From: Pseudoclavibacter helvolus
Lineage (GTDB): Bacteria > Actinomycetota > Actinomycetes > Actinomycetales > Microbacteriaceae
Direction: 5' to 3'
Assembly (NCBI RefSeq): GCF_014191305.1
Contig: NZ_JACHWJ010000005.1
Span: forward strand, 62,001-126,000
DNA length: 64,000 nucleotides
Position numbers and translations under genes: made by a program. Positions within the stretch are counted from its first letter, which is position 1, and each line of letters opens with the position of its first letter. This document shows positions 9,760-17,506 of this stretch, piece after piece. Under the pieces are notes generated by a model. That model had not been told where the DNA came from. It searched no databases and saw only the letters and a list, made by a program, of their open reading frames with translations.

Positions 9760-9935
9760 GGTCTGACTCTGCCACCGACTGACTTCGTGTCTTTGCTTTG
9801 ATCCGTCGGCTGGGACGGGGCGCTTTGTGAGTGCGCCGACCAGGCGGACATGACCTCATAGGAGCCTGGTCGAAGAGGCCCCATCAACGTCCTGTCTGCC
9901 CGCCCGGTCGGCTGCCGATCCGATCAAGAAGGGCA
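9760..9935 (+). ncRNA. Putative IS110 bridge RNA (left-end non-coding RNA)
   Basis: IS110 elements of the IS621 type encode a bridge RNA in the left end, upstream of the recombinase, with a target loop 5' and a donor loop 3'. Here GCCACCGA (9771-9778) repeats the left target flank plus core (9726-9733), as a left target guide should. ATAGGA (9858-9863) repeats the right end of the element (11153-11158), as a left donor guide should. CATCAACGTC (9882-9891) is the exact reverse complement of the left end (9732-9741), as a right donor guide should be. No clear right target guide was found. The RNA ends are guesses. Confidence 0.6.
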
Positions 9936-9943
9936 GGACCATC

Positions 9944-11146
9944 ATGACAACAAGACTCGAGAAAATCTTCGCGGGTGTCGATACGCACGCGGACACGCAT
10001 CATGCCGCGGTGATCGATTCCAACGGGAAACAACTCGGTGATGCGCAGTTCCCGACCACACCGGCCGGCTACGCGGCGCTGGCCGCGTTCCTGACCGCCT
10101 TCGGGACGGTCGTCCGCGTCGGGGTCGAGGGGACCGGTTCCTACGGGGCTGGGCTGGCGCGTCATCTTGGGGAGGCTGGGTTCGTGGTCGCTGAGGTGTT
10201 GCGCCCGAATCGACAGCTCCGTCGAACGCGCGGGAAGTCCGACCCGTTGGATGCGTACGCCGCTGCCCGCACGGCGCTCGCCCAGGAGGAGCATGCGACA
10301 CCGAAAGCGGGGGCCGGGCAGGTCGAGGCGATCCGGTATCTGCTGGTCGCGCGTCGCAGCGCGGTCAAGGCGCGCACCGCCGCGATAGTCCAGATCAAGT
10401 CTCTCCTGGTCACGGCTCCGGACCTGATCCGGGAGCGTTACCGGTCGCTGGGCGACAAGGCACTGATCGCGGCGCTGGCCCGGTTGCGGCTCTCGACCGA
10501 TCCGTTACTCGCCGCGGTCGGGCAGGGCCTGCGATCGCTCGCGAGGCGTCACCAGCTGTTGGGCGAGGAGGTCAGCGACCTCGATCAAGCGCTGGCGGCG
10601 TTGACTGCGGCCGCGAACCCGGCTCTTGTCGCGGCGAAAGGCATCGGCACGATCACGGCTGCGCAGTTGTTGGTCACCGCGGGCGACAATCCGGACCGGC
10701 TCCGCAGCGAGGCCTCATTCGCGGCTCTCGCCGGGGTGAGCCCGATCCCCGCCTCGTCCGGCAAGACGAACCGGCACCGGTTGAATCGAGGCGGGGACCG
10801 GCAAGCGAACGCCGCGTTGCACCGGATCGCGTTGGTTCGTATGTCGTACGAGCCTCGCACGCGCGACTACGTCGCTCGTAAACGCGCGCTGGGGCACAGC
10901 AACAAGGAGATCATCCGTTGCTTGAAGCGAGCGATCGCGCGCGAGGTGTTCACCCTGCTCACCACGATCGTCGAGGTCCCAGTGACCGATGACCTTCGCC
11001 CGCTGCGACAGGCACGGAAACTGAGCCTCACGACCGTCGCGGAACACTTCAACGTCTGGCCCGCCACGATCTCGAAACTCGAGCGCGGCACGCACCGCGA
11101 TGACGACCTCGCGAACAGCTACCGCGAATGGCTCACCGCGGCTTGA
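9944..11146 (+). CDS. IS110-family transposase (DEDD serine recombinase) with C-terminal HTH
   Basis: A 400-residue recombinase of the IS110 family. The N-terminal RuvC-like DEDD domain shows Asp13 (GVDTHAD), Glu62 (VEGTGSYG), Asp100 and Asp103 (DPLDAYAAART). The C-terminal Tnp domain has AALAGVSPIPASSGK, with the catalytic-serine region at residues 271-272, and NRGGDRQAN. After it, about residues 350-400 read like an XRE-type helix-turn-helix (LRQARKLSLTTVAEHFNVW, then KLERG). That tail is not part of the minimal IS621 enzyme; I recall it from other actinobacterial copies. The frame is intact, so the element could be active given a functional guide RNA. Confidence 0.95.
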   Translation: MTTRLEKIFAGVDTHADTHHAAVIDSNGKQLGDAQFPTTPAGYAALAAFLTAFGTVVRVGVEGTGSYGAGLARHLGEAGFVVAEVLRPNRQLRRTRGKSDPLDAYAAARTALAQEEHATPKAGAGQVEAIRYLLVARRSAVKARTAAIVQIKSLLVTAPDLIRERYRSLGDKALIAALARLRLSTDPLLAAVGQGLRSLARRHQLLGEEVSDLDQALAALTAAANPALVAAKGIGTITAAQLLVTAGDNPDRLRSEASFAALAGVSPIPASSGKTNRHRLNRGGDRQANAALHRIALVRMSYEPRTRDYVARKRALGHSNKEIIRCLKRAIAREVFTLLTTIVEVPVTDDLRPLRQARKLSLTTVAEHFNVWPATISKLERGTHRDDDLANSYREWLTAA

Positions 11147-11640
11147 CAACCAATAGGAGCATCATTCACTTCTTGGAAACTGCTCGAAGCTTCAGCGTCG
11201 GAAGGTTCGGGGCTCAGCTCGCCTTTCTTTGCCCGTTCGTGGACTCGCCGAGGCCGACCCCAGATCTGCGAGGTGCAGCTCGGGATGACGATGCTTCCGC
11301 TGTGACCCCTCGCCTTGTAGGCGCTCGGCGACTCCCCCACGATCTCCGTGAAGCGACTGCTGAGCGACCCAAGGCTCGTGGCCCCAACCGCAGTGCACGC
11401 ATCCGTCACACTCACATCGCCCCTGCGCAGCAGCGCCTTCGCGCGTTCGATGCGCCTCGTCATGAGGTGCGCGTACGGGGTCTCGCCGTAGGCCTCCCGG
11501 AAGCGGCGGCTGAAATGGGCGGTCGACATGTGGGCCGCCTTCGCCATGGCAGGGACATCGAGCGGCCGCGCGTACTCGCGGTCGATGAAGTCCCGAGCGC
11601 GGCGGAGGTGACGCAGCTCGTCGAGGTCGGTCGAGGCCAT
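11119..11640 (-). CDS. AraC-family regulator, 3' end interrupted by IS110
   Basis: Short AraC-type regulator (MASTDLDELRHLRRARDFID) in which the two helix-turn-helix motifs make up most of the protein (AMAKAAHMSTAHFSRRFRE and TDACTAVGATSLGSLSSRF). There is no separate ligand domain. The frame runs into the IS element, so the last codons (after EVNDA) are replaced by an element-derived tail ending SHSR. With the element removed, the protein would end DARWPVLASEP and its TGA would overlap the VOC start. The DNA-binding part is intact and function may survive. The ATG has GGAG seven bases upstream. The gene is divergent from the ABC transporter operon at 11763. Confidence 0.85.
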   Translation of the reverse strand: MASTDLDELRHLRRARDFIDREYARPLDVPAMAKAAHMSTAHFSRRFREAYGETPYAHLMTRRIERAKALLRRGDVSVTDACTAVGATSLGSLSSRFTEIVGESPSAYKARGHSGSIVIPSCTSQIWGRPRRVHERAKKGELSPEPSDAEASSSFQEVNDAPIGCQAAVSHSR

Positions 11641-11762
11641 GTCTCCAGTATGCGCGGACGCCTTGCCCAAAACGCGGCCCGCCGCCGCATCCCCCGATCG
11701 GTGGATGCGAATCAACCGGTCGGCCCCTCCCCGGCGCGAACCGTCAGCCGTTGGATAGAAGC

Positions 11763-12707
11763 ATGAACACACCAGCCGCCATTGAGGTCACCGACCTCGT
11801 CAAGCGCTACGGAGACCGCGACGTCGTCGACGGGCTCTCCTTCGACGTGCGCCACGGCGAGACCTTCGCCCTGCTCGGACCGAACGGCGCCGGCAAGAGC
11901 ACCACGATCGAGATCCTCGAGGGCTTCCGCGCTGCTACGTCCGGCACAGCTCGCGTCCTCGGGCACGACCCGGCACACGGCGACGCCCAGTGGCGGGGAC
12001 GCATCGGCGTCGTCAGCCAGTCGAGCGCCGACATCGAACGCTATTCGGCGAGAGAGGTGCTGCGTCACTTCGCCAGCCTGTACCGGCACCCGCGTGACGT
12101 GGCCGAGACCATCGAGCGCTGCGGCATCGCACCGTTCGCGACGCAGCGCGTCGGATTCCTCTCCGGCGGCCAGAAGCGCCGAGTCGACGTGGCGCTCGGC
12201 ATCGTCGGCAACCCGGAGGTCCTCTTCCTCGACGAGCCCACGACGGGCTTCGACCCCAACGCACGCCGCGAGTTCTGGGGGCTCATCCAGCAGCTGAAGG
12301 GCGAGGGCATGACCATGGTGCTCACGACGCACTACCTCGACGAGGCCGAGCAACTCAGCGACCGAGCCGGAATCATCGCGGCAGGCAAGCTCGTGGAGAT
12401 CGGCGACATCACGACGATCGGCGGTCCGGCGTCGCGCACGCCCCGAGTGCGCTGGCAGGAACCGGATGGCCAGTGGCGCGAGGAGAAGACGGACGCGCCA
12501 GCTCAGCTCGTAGCCGCGCTCGCCAACCGGCTCGGCCCGGAGCCGGTCGGCCTCACCATCACGCGGCCATCACTCGAGGACGTGTACCTCGAGATCATCG
12601 GCGAGCATCCGAGCGCTGAGACCGACGGCGAGCCAGCTGCAAAGGCTGGCCGCGCCGACACCCATCACGCAGCACACGCTGCCGCATTCGCCGGAGGCTC
12701 GAAATGA
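11763..12707 (+). CDS. ABC transporter ATP-binding protein (DrrA type)
   Basis: A 314-residue ATPase of an ABC-2 exporter. It shows Walker A LLGPNGAGKSTT, signature LSGGQKRRV, Walker B VLFLDEPTTGFDP and a late H-loop (TTHYLDEAE). The long C-terminal region after residue 225 is typical of DrrA/CcmA-like exporter subunits. The ATG chosen gives MNTPAAIEV; a TTG four codons earlier is possible. Its stop overlaps the permease start by ATGA, and a histidine kinase and response regulator follow. The operon therefore resembles antibiotic or cell-wall-stress export modules with their own sensor. Confidence 0.93.
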   Translation: MNTPAAIEVTDLVKRYGDRDVVDGLSFDVRHGETFALLGPNGAGKSTTIEILEGFRAATSGTARVLGHDPAHGDAQWRGRIGVVSQSSADIERYSAREVLRHFASLYRHPRDVAETIERCGIAPFATQRVGFLSGGQKRRVDVALGIVGNPEVLFLDEPTTGFDPNARREFWGLIQQLKGEGMTMVLTTHYLDEAEQLSDRAGIIAAGKLVEIGDITTIGGPASRTPRVRWQEPDGQWREEKTDAPAQLVAALANRLGPEPVGLTITRPSLEDVYLEIIGEHPSAETDGEPAAKAGRADTHHAAHAAAFAGGSK

Positions 12708-13588
12708 CTCAGATCGCCGCAACCGGTCGAGGGGCCAGCGCGCCTCACCGTGTCCCACCGAAGCGCACGCCCGAGCAGCCCAAGTCGACGGTCGGCAACG
12801 GGCTGCGCCGTATCTCCTTCGAGCTGCGCGGCTACTTCCGCCAGACCGACCAGGTCTTCTTCGTCTTCCTGTTCCCGCTCGTCATGTTCGCGCTGTTCGC
12901 GTCGATCTTCAGCGGTGAGACGGTGGTCGACGACCCGAGGTTCGCCGACGTGACGATGTCTCACTACTACCTGACGGGCATGCTCGCGATGGCCATCCTG
13001 CTCTCCGGCATGCAGTTCCTCGGCATCGACATCGCCACGGAGAAGCACGAGGGTGGGCTCGCGCGCCTCGGCGCGACGCCGCTCAGCCCTGTGTCGTTCT
13101 TCATGGGGAAGATCGGGCTTGTTCTCATCACCTGCACGCTCCAGCTCGCGCTCGTCATGACACTCGGCGTCGTCGCGTTCGACATCACGCTGCCGGATTC
13201 CAGCGAACTGTGGATGCGGTTCGCCTGGCTGTCGCTGCTCGGCATCTTCTGCTTCGCCTCGCTTGGCATCGCGATCTCGGCGATCCCCCGGTCAGCGCGG
13301 TCGGCATCCGCCATCGTCCTGCCGCTTGTACTCGTGCCGCAGTTCCTGTCCGGCATCTACGTGCAGTTCTCCGTGCTCCCCGAGTGGATGCAGCAGCTCT
13401 CGAACCTCTTCCCGCTCGCCGGGCTCGTGCGCGGCATGCGCAGCGTGTTCCTGCCAGACGCCTTCGCGGCGGCGGAGGTTGGCGGGACGTGGGGCCTCGG
13501 CTCCGCGGCGCTCACGCTCGGCGTGTGGACGGTCATCGGGCTCGTGGCGAGCCTGCTCACGTTCCGGTGGAGTCGGGGGCGCAGCTAG
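12704..13588 (+). CDS. ABC-2 type permease
   Basis: A 294-residue integral membrane protein with an N-terminal cytoplasmic stretch (about 45 residues) and six predicted helices. An ABC-2 signature region (AIPRSARSASAIVLPLVLVPQFLSG split across helices 4-5) is visible. It is the membrane partner of the preceding ATPase, with start and stop overlapping by four bases. The substrate cannot be read from sequence; family members export drugs, lipids or peptides. The two-component genes begin 55 bp downstream on the same strand. Confidence 0.92.
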   Translation: MTQIAATGRGASAPHRVPPKRTPEQPKSTVGNGLRRISFELRGYFRQTDQVFFVFLFPLVMFALFASIFSGETVVDDPRFADVTMSHYYLTGMLAMAILLSGMQFLGIDIATEKHEGGLARLGATPLSPVSFFMGKIGLVLITCTLQLALVMTLGVVAFDITLPDSSELWMRFAWLSLLGIFCFASLGIAISAIPRSARSASAIVLPLVLVPQFLSGIYVQFSVLPEWMQQLSNLFPLAGLVRGMRSVFLPDAFAAAEVGGTWGLGSAALTLGVWTVIGLVASLLTFRWSRGRS

Positions 13589-13643
13589 GCCCCTCAGGCG
13601 TCCGGGTGTTGATGTCGGTGGGACGCGAGAGGATGAGGGCGTG

Positions 13644-14897
13644 ATGGACTTCCTGGTTCGAAACGGGCGCTGGTGGCACGTGCTCATCGTGGGCACGGCG
13701 CTCGCGAACGTGCTCGTTGCGGGGTTCGTCGCGGTCGGCGCCGAGACCCAGGCCGAGCGCGCGGAGGCCCTTGTCGCCGTGGGAGCGCTGCTGCTCATCC
13801 CGTTGGTGTGGCTCGCGTTCGGCGTCAGGTCCATCGGGGATCCGCGCAAGGGCGCGGTGCTCATAGCGCTCGTCACGCTGCTCGTGACCGTGGCGATGGT
13901 GCTTGTGCCATGGACCGGGTTTGTGCAGACACTGATCTACCCGCTGGTCTGGCTGGTCTGCGTGAGCGCGCGCCGGAGCATCCTCGTGTCGATCGCCATC
14001 GCGTTCGGGATCGGCGTCGTATCTGCCCTCTACAACGGCGTCGACGAGATCCCCGACATCCTCCCCGGCCAGCTGTTCAGCGTCGCGGCGACGTGCGGCA
14101 TCGGGCTGTCGATCACCCGGGCCTGGCGCGTAGCTGACGAGCGCCGCGAGCTGCTCGAACAGCTGACCGCGTCGCAGGAGCACGTGCAGGAGCTGTCTCG
14201 GCTGAGCGGCGCATCCCTCGAACGCGAACGCATCTCGCGCGACCTGCACGACACGCTCGCGCAGACGCTCGCCGGGCTCGCCATGCTCGCAGACCGCAGC
14301 GCGAAGGAGATCGGTCGCCTGCGAGAAGAAGAGGCCGCAGCCGGGGCGGACGCGCAGGCCGCACTGCGGGCTCAGGAGGAACGCGCCGACCTCATCGCGT
14401 CACTCGCCCGGGACGCGCTTGCCGAGGCGCGCGTGCTCATCGCCGAAAACGCTCCAGTGCGGTCGACGGACTCCGCTGATACTGGCGACTCCGCGGAGGC
14501 AACGTTCTCGGATGCGCTCCGACGCCTCGTCGAGAGGTTCCGCCGCGAGACCGGCGTGCTCGCTGAGGCGCGCATCGACCTGGCGCCGACCGCGCTCAAC
14601 CGGGAGAGCGAAGTGGTGCTGCTCAGGTGCGCGCAGGAATCGCTCTCGAACGCTCGTCGCCACTCTGGAGCCTCCAACGTGCACCTCTCCGTCGAGGCTC
14701 AGGACGGCGACGTCGTGCTGCAGGTCGCCGACGACGGACGGGGCTTCGAGCTCGCCGACGAGCCGATCGGCTACGGCCTCGCGAGCCTGCGCGACCGCGC
14801 GAACGCCATCGATGGCGGCGTCGAGATCTCCAGCACGCCCGGCCGTGGCACGATCGTGACCGTGACGATTCCGGCGAAGGCGGGTGGTGGGGCGTGA
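13644..14897 (+). CDS. Sensor histidine kinase, HisKA_3 (NarL/DesK) type
   Basis: A 417-residue membrane kinase. About five hydrophobic helices occupy the first 150 residues with almost no extracytoplasmic loop, as in intramembrane-sensing kinases. A coiled linker and the HisKA_3 box ERERISRDLHDTLAQTLAG follow, with phospho-accepting His near residue 200. The HATPase has LRCAQESLSNARRHSG (N box) and VADDGRGFEL. The frame is open far upstream over the permease gene. The ATG (or GTG one codon earlier) is preceded by GAGAGGA. The stop overlaps the response regulator's GTG. It likely controls the adjacent exporter. Confidence 0.92.
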   Translation: MDFLVRNGRWWHVLIVGTALANVLVAGFVAVGAETQAERAEALVAVGALLLIPLVWLAFGVRSIGDPRKGAVLIALVTLLVTVAMVLVPWTGFVQTLIYPLVWLVCVSARRSILVSIAIAFGIGVVSALYNGVDEIPDILPGQLFSVAATCGIGLSITRAWRVADERRELLEQLTASQEHVQELSRLSGASLERERISRDLHDTLAQTLAGLAMLADRSAKEIGRLREEEAAAGADAQAALRAQEERADLIASLARDALAEARVLIAENAPVRSTDSADTGDSAEATFSDALRRLVERFRRETGVLAEARIDLAPTALNRESEVVLLRCAQESLSNARRHSGASNVHLSVEAQDGDVVLQVADDGRGFELADEPIGYGLASLRDRANAIDGGVEISSTPGRGTIVTVTIPAKAGGGA

Positions 14898-15559
14898 TCC
14901 GCATCCTGGTCGCCGACGACCATCCGATCGTTCGAGCTGGCCTGGTCGGCATCTTCGAGGACGAGCAGGACATCGAGGTCGTCGCGGAGGCATCGGACGG
15001 AGCTGAGGCCGCAGCCCGCGCCCTCGCGACGACGCCGGCGGTTGTTGTCATGGATCTCCGCATGCCCGGCACGGACGGGGTCGCAGCGACGCGGCTGATC
15101 CTGAAAGCTCTACCCGAAACGCGCGTGCTGGTCGTGACCACCTACGACAGCGACGACGCGATCATCGGGGCCATCGAAGCCGGCGCGAGCGGGTACCTGT
15201 TGAAGACGGCGAGCGGTGCGGAGCTCGTCGAAGCCGTGCGCCGTGTGGCGGCCGGCGAACTTGCGCTCGCGCCCTCCGTGACGGCCAAGCTCGTCGCGCA
15301 GACCCGGGCCGCAGGGGCGGGTGGCGAGCATCCGGTTACTGGCTCCCCAGGCTCGGTGCCGGCACTCAGCGGCCGCGAACTGCAGGTGCTGCAGCTCGTG
15401 GCCGACGGTCTCTCAAACCCCGAGATCGCGGCGCGACTCCACATCGGCGAAGCAACCGTGAAGACGCACCTCGGGAAGGTCTTCGCGAAGCTCGAGGTCA
15501 ACTCGCGGGTTCGGGCCGTGACGCGCGGCCTCGACCTTGGGCTGCTCCGGCGGCGGTAG
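14894..15559 (+). CDS. Response regulator, NarL/LuxR family
   Basis: A 221-residue regulator. Receiver domain: IRILVADDHPIVRAG, phospho-accepting Asp in VVVMDLRMPGTDG, and Lys in GYLLKTASG. The C-terminal LuxR helix-turn-helix is LSGRELQVLQLVADGLSNPEIAARL (residues about 155-205, spanning more than one helix). The start is the GTG overlapping the kinase TGA. It is the last gene of the exporter/two-component operon; no clear hairpin was seen in the 60 bases to the convergent next gene. Confidence 0.93.
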   Translation: MIRILVADDHPIVRAGLVGIFEDEQDIEVVAEASDGAEAAARALATTPAVVVMDLRMPGTDGVAATRLILKALPETRVLVVTTYDSDDAIIGAIEAGASGYLLKTASGAELVEAVRRVAAGELALAPSVTAKLVAQTRAAGAGGEHPVTGSPGSVPALSGRELQVLQLVADGLSNPEIAARLHIGEATVKTHLGKVFAKLEVNSRVRAVTRGLDLGLLRRR

Positions 15560-15619
15560 ACCCCCATCGCGGCCACGCCGCCCAGCACCCCGCACCGAGC
15601 CGGGCCCGGGCCTCCGATG

Positions 15620-16069
15620 TCAGCGGTCGCGCCAGTCAAGCCTTGATGACCGAGTCTGCTCGAACGCTGCACGCAGCAACGCGCGAAGGCGACCGATGGC
15701 CGCGTGCAGCGGCAGGCCGAGGAGCGCATCCGCCTCGACCCCCAGGTCGCGACCGCGGCGAGCGAGCAGGTCGGTGATCGACTCACCTTCGAGGCGAGCC
15801 TCGCTCAGCTGCCACTCCGGCGCGCAACTGACCTCGACGATGACGTCGGTGCACTCGCCGTCACCCCATTCCAGGTGCGGCGCTAGGCGAGGGAGGCGAA
15901 GGTGAAAGACGTCAGACGGCGCGCAGAAGACGATGTCGAACTTCACGACATCGGCTGGCAGGTCCATGCCACCTTGGCCCTCTTGGAAGCCGAACTCCAC
16001 CATGAGGGGATCCAGGGTCTCGCAGACGAGGTTGGCGGCCTGCTGCGGCGTCAGCTGTCGTGATCCCAT
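15620..16069 (-). CDS. Hypothetical protein
   Basis: A 149-residue cytoplasmic protein that I do not recognise. It starts MGSRQLTPQQAANLVCETLD, has no signal or membrane helix, and looks globular with two segments rich in F/V/W/L (MVEFGFQEGQGGMDLP and HLEWGDGECTDVIVEVSC). Codon use matches the neighbours. It is convergent with the response regulator and divergent from the lipoprotein at 16130, with 60 bp between them. Confidence 0.75.
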   Translation of the reverse strand: MGSRQLTPQQAANLVCETLDPLMVEFGFQEGQGGMDLPADVVKFDIVFCAPSDVFHLRLPRLAPHLEWGDGECTDVIVEVSCAPEWQLSEARLEGESITDLLARRGRDLGVEADALLGLPLHAAIGRLRALLRAAFEQTRSSRLDWRDR

Positions 16070-16129
16070 GACTTCATTCTCCTGCTGTCCACCTCAACTT
16101 CGGAGTGTGGAAGTTCTAGGCTGGCAGCC

Positions 16130-16573
16130 ATGAAGCCTGCACGCAGCGCCCTGCTCGCGCTCCCCCTAATCGCCGTCGCCACTCTCGGGCTGAGTGGATG
16201 CGCACCCGCCACCCCGCCAACGAGCGTCGCGACAAGCAACTACGGGGGACTGCCAGCAGGCCAGTCGACGGATGTGGACGTCGACATGGAAGGCCCGCTT
16301 GTGCAGTGGCTCGACCAGGGTTCTTCGATCACGGTCACGACCTGGGGGAGCTCGGGCTGCCCTGCAATCCTCACCGAGGTCAACGCCGTCGATGCGCAGA
16401 CGCTCGACCTGCAGTACCTCGAGGCGACGGCGTACCCCGACCAGGCGTGCACCGCGGACTACGCACCGCACACGAGCGAGATCGAGCTGCCCTCCGACGT
16501 GACCGGCACGCCCCTCACGGTCACCGTCAGCTTCGACGGGAAGGGCCCGCGCGCGTCCGTCATCCTCGGCTGA
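16130..16573 (+). CDS. Small secreted lipoprotein
   Basis: A 147-residue protein with a lipoprotein signal peptide (MKPARSALLALPLIAVATLG and lipobox LSGC, Cys at about residue 24). It should be anchored to the outer face of the membrane. The mature domain is small, beta-rich and holds two further cysteines (SSGCPAI and DQACTADY) that could form a disulfide. No family recognised. A comparable lipoprotein with another sequence occurs at 61101. Confidence 0.8.
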   Translation: MKPARSALLALPLIAVATLGLSGCAPATPPTSVATSNYGGLPAGQSTDVDVDMEGPLVQWLDQGSSITVTTWGSSGCPAILTEVNAVDAQTLDLQYLEATAYPDQACTADYAPHTSEIELPSDVTGTPLTVTVSFDGKGPRASVILG

Positions 16574-16631
16574 GCCGCGCGCCTGCGCGGTTGTCCGCTG
16601 TGACGAGCCAACGATCTCTTGGAGTGCCTCG

Positions 16632-17147
16632 ATGACGTCAGCCTTCACGGTTCGACCTGCCCGTATAGACGACGCGGCGGCGATCGCGCTTGTGCACGCA
16701 ACGTCTTGGCGCGAGACCTATCGCGGGACTCTCGTCTCCGATTCAGTCCTCGATGCCCCGACGTTCCTTCCCGATCGGGAACTCTTCTGGACGCGCGCGC
16801 TCACCGAGGAACGTTGGGCACACATGCGAGTTGCGGTCAGCGTGCACCAGGGCGAGATCACCGGCATAGCCATGTCTGGCCCGTCCGACCCGGATGCCGC
16901 ATCCCAGCACCTCTTTGTGCTCTACGCACTGGCCAGGCACCACGGCGACGGAAGCGGAACCGCCCTGCTCCACGCGGTGACACGTCACGACGAAGACACG
17001 ACGCTCTGGGTGGGCGACCCCAACCCCCGAGCGCAGGCGTTCTACCGGAAACATGGCTTCGTCCCAGACGGCACGGTCAAGGTCGAGGACGGCATCCGTG
17101 AGATCCGGATGCTCCGAGCCGCCAGCGCGCGCGGCACCTCTGCGTGA
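16632..17147 (+). CDS. GNAT-family N-acetyltransferase
   Basis: A 171-residue acetyltransferase with the GNAT fold: N-terminal FTVRPARIDDAAAIALVHA, motif A region LYALARHHGDGSGTALLHA (acetyl-CoA pyrophosphate loop, degenerate) and the C-terminal NPRAQAFYRKHGFVPDG. The substrate is unknown; similar enzymes modify small molecules or protein N-termini. It has its own ATG behind a weak GGAG. It precedes the leader-controlled small gene, which has its own promoter at 17207. Confidence 0.9.
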   Translation: MTSAFTVRPARIDDAAAIALVHATSWRETYRGTLVSDSVLDAPTFLPDRELFWTRALTEERWAHMRVAVSVHQGEITGIAMSGPSDPDAASQHLFVLYALARHHGDGSGTALLHAVTRHDEDTTLWVGDPNPRAQAFYRKHGFVPDGTVKVEDGIREIRMLRAASARGTSA

Positions 17148-17206
17148 GGCCCTCCCCCACTCCGGGCCCTCCCTCACATCGGAAAGGGCGCCTCGCCCGA
17201 ATGCCA

Positions 17207-17235
17207 TTGACCCTCGACTGCAGAATCGATAGGGT
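17207..17235 (+). promoter_or_regulatory. Sigma-A-type promoter for the leader ORF and small gene
   Basis: TTGACC (17207-17212), a 17-bp spacer and TAGGGT (17230-17235) fit the actinobacterial housekeeping consensus closely. Transcription would start near 17242, giving a leader of about 265 nt before the 91-aa gene at 17507. Confidence 0.7.
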
Positions 17236-17267
17236 CGCAACACGCGCCTAGACAGAGAGGAGTCCCG

Positions 17268-17336
17268 ATGATGCGTACGTTCACATTTAGCAACCAGCCG
17301 TTGGTGACTCGTCCCCTGGGCGCCCACATCTCCTAA
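17268..17336 (+). CDS. Leader peptide ORF (22 aa)
   Basis: ATG ATG start with a strong GAGAGGAG ribosome site (17255-17262) and a TAA stop. The predicted peptide is 22 residues, beginning MMRTFTFSNQP and ending RPLGAHIS. It lies just after a near-consensus promoter and about 170 bases before the gene at 17507. Several hairpins and a terminator-like stem with a T run lie in between. A leader peptide of this kind usually senses translation. No run of one amino acid is seen, so ribosome stalling by a small molecule is more likely than classical amino-acid attenuation. The peptide is not one I recognise. Confidence 0.6.
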   Translation: MMRTFTFSNQPLVTRPLGAHIS

Positions 17337-17409
17337 GCTCCGTGTCCTGGGTGGAGTCTGTCCCCACCCGTGACGGATGCCCTTCGGCGCAGTAGCCGTC
17401 GCTTCCGTC

Positions 17410-17477
17410 GACTGCACGGCAGTCACGTTTCTCGCGCTGCGTTCACGCGGCCCCGCTCCATCGAGCGCCTCCTTTTT
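17410..17477 (+). promoter_or_regulatory. Attenuator-like hairpins in the 5' leader
   Basis: A tight stem GACTGC-ACG-GCAGTC (17410-17424) is followed by CGCTC-CATC-GAGCG (17454-17467) and then a pyrimidine stretch with five T (17473-17477). The second stem plus T run looks like an intrinsic terminator placed before the ribosome site of the 17507 gene. Upstream GGGTGG/CCACCC pairing (17349-17369) could compete. Confidence 0.5.
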
Positions 17478-17506
17478 GCATGCCTTCTGCAGGAGAAACA
17501 CCTCTC

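Larger units (their letters stand above)
9732..11158 (+). mobile_element. IS110-family insertion sequence, about 1.43 kb
   Basis: One DEDD transposase gene with a roughly 210-bp non-coding left end and an 11-bp right end after the stop. There are no terminal inverted repeats, as is normal for IS110. I place the ends at a shared GA dinucleotide (9732-9733 and 11157-11158). Removing one copy restores a 4-base ATGA overlap between the interrupted araC-type gene and the VOC gene. Three segments of the left end also match the two junctions as bridge-RNA guides would, all using GA as core. A competing placement uses the 5-bp repeat ATAGG (9745-9749 and 11153-11157) and gives 1408 bp. Confidence 0.85.

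Noticed and set aside
9745-11157. ATAGG 5-bp direct repeat as the IS110 boundaries
   Set aside because: It also gives a plausible empty site (araC frame ending PISINVGGRS), but the guide-like matches and the ATGA overlap both favour the GA core at 9732/11157. Kept only as the alternative.
13263-13643. Longer N-terminus for the NarL-type histidine kinase
   Set aside because: It would lie over the ABC permease in another frame; the ATG at 13644 has a good ribosome site and a membrane-helix start.
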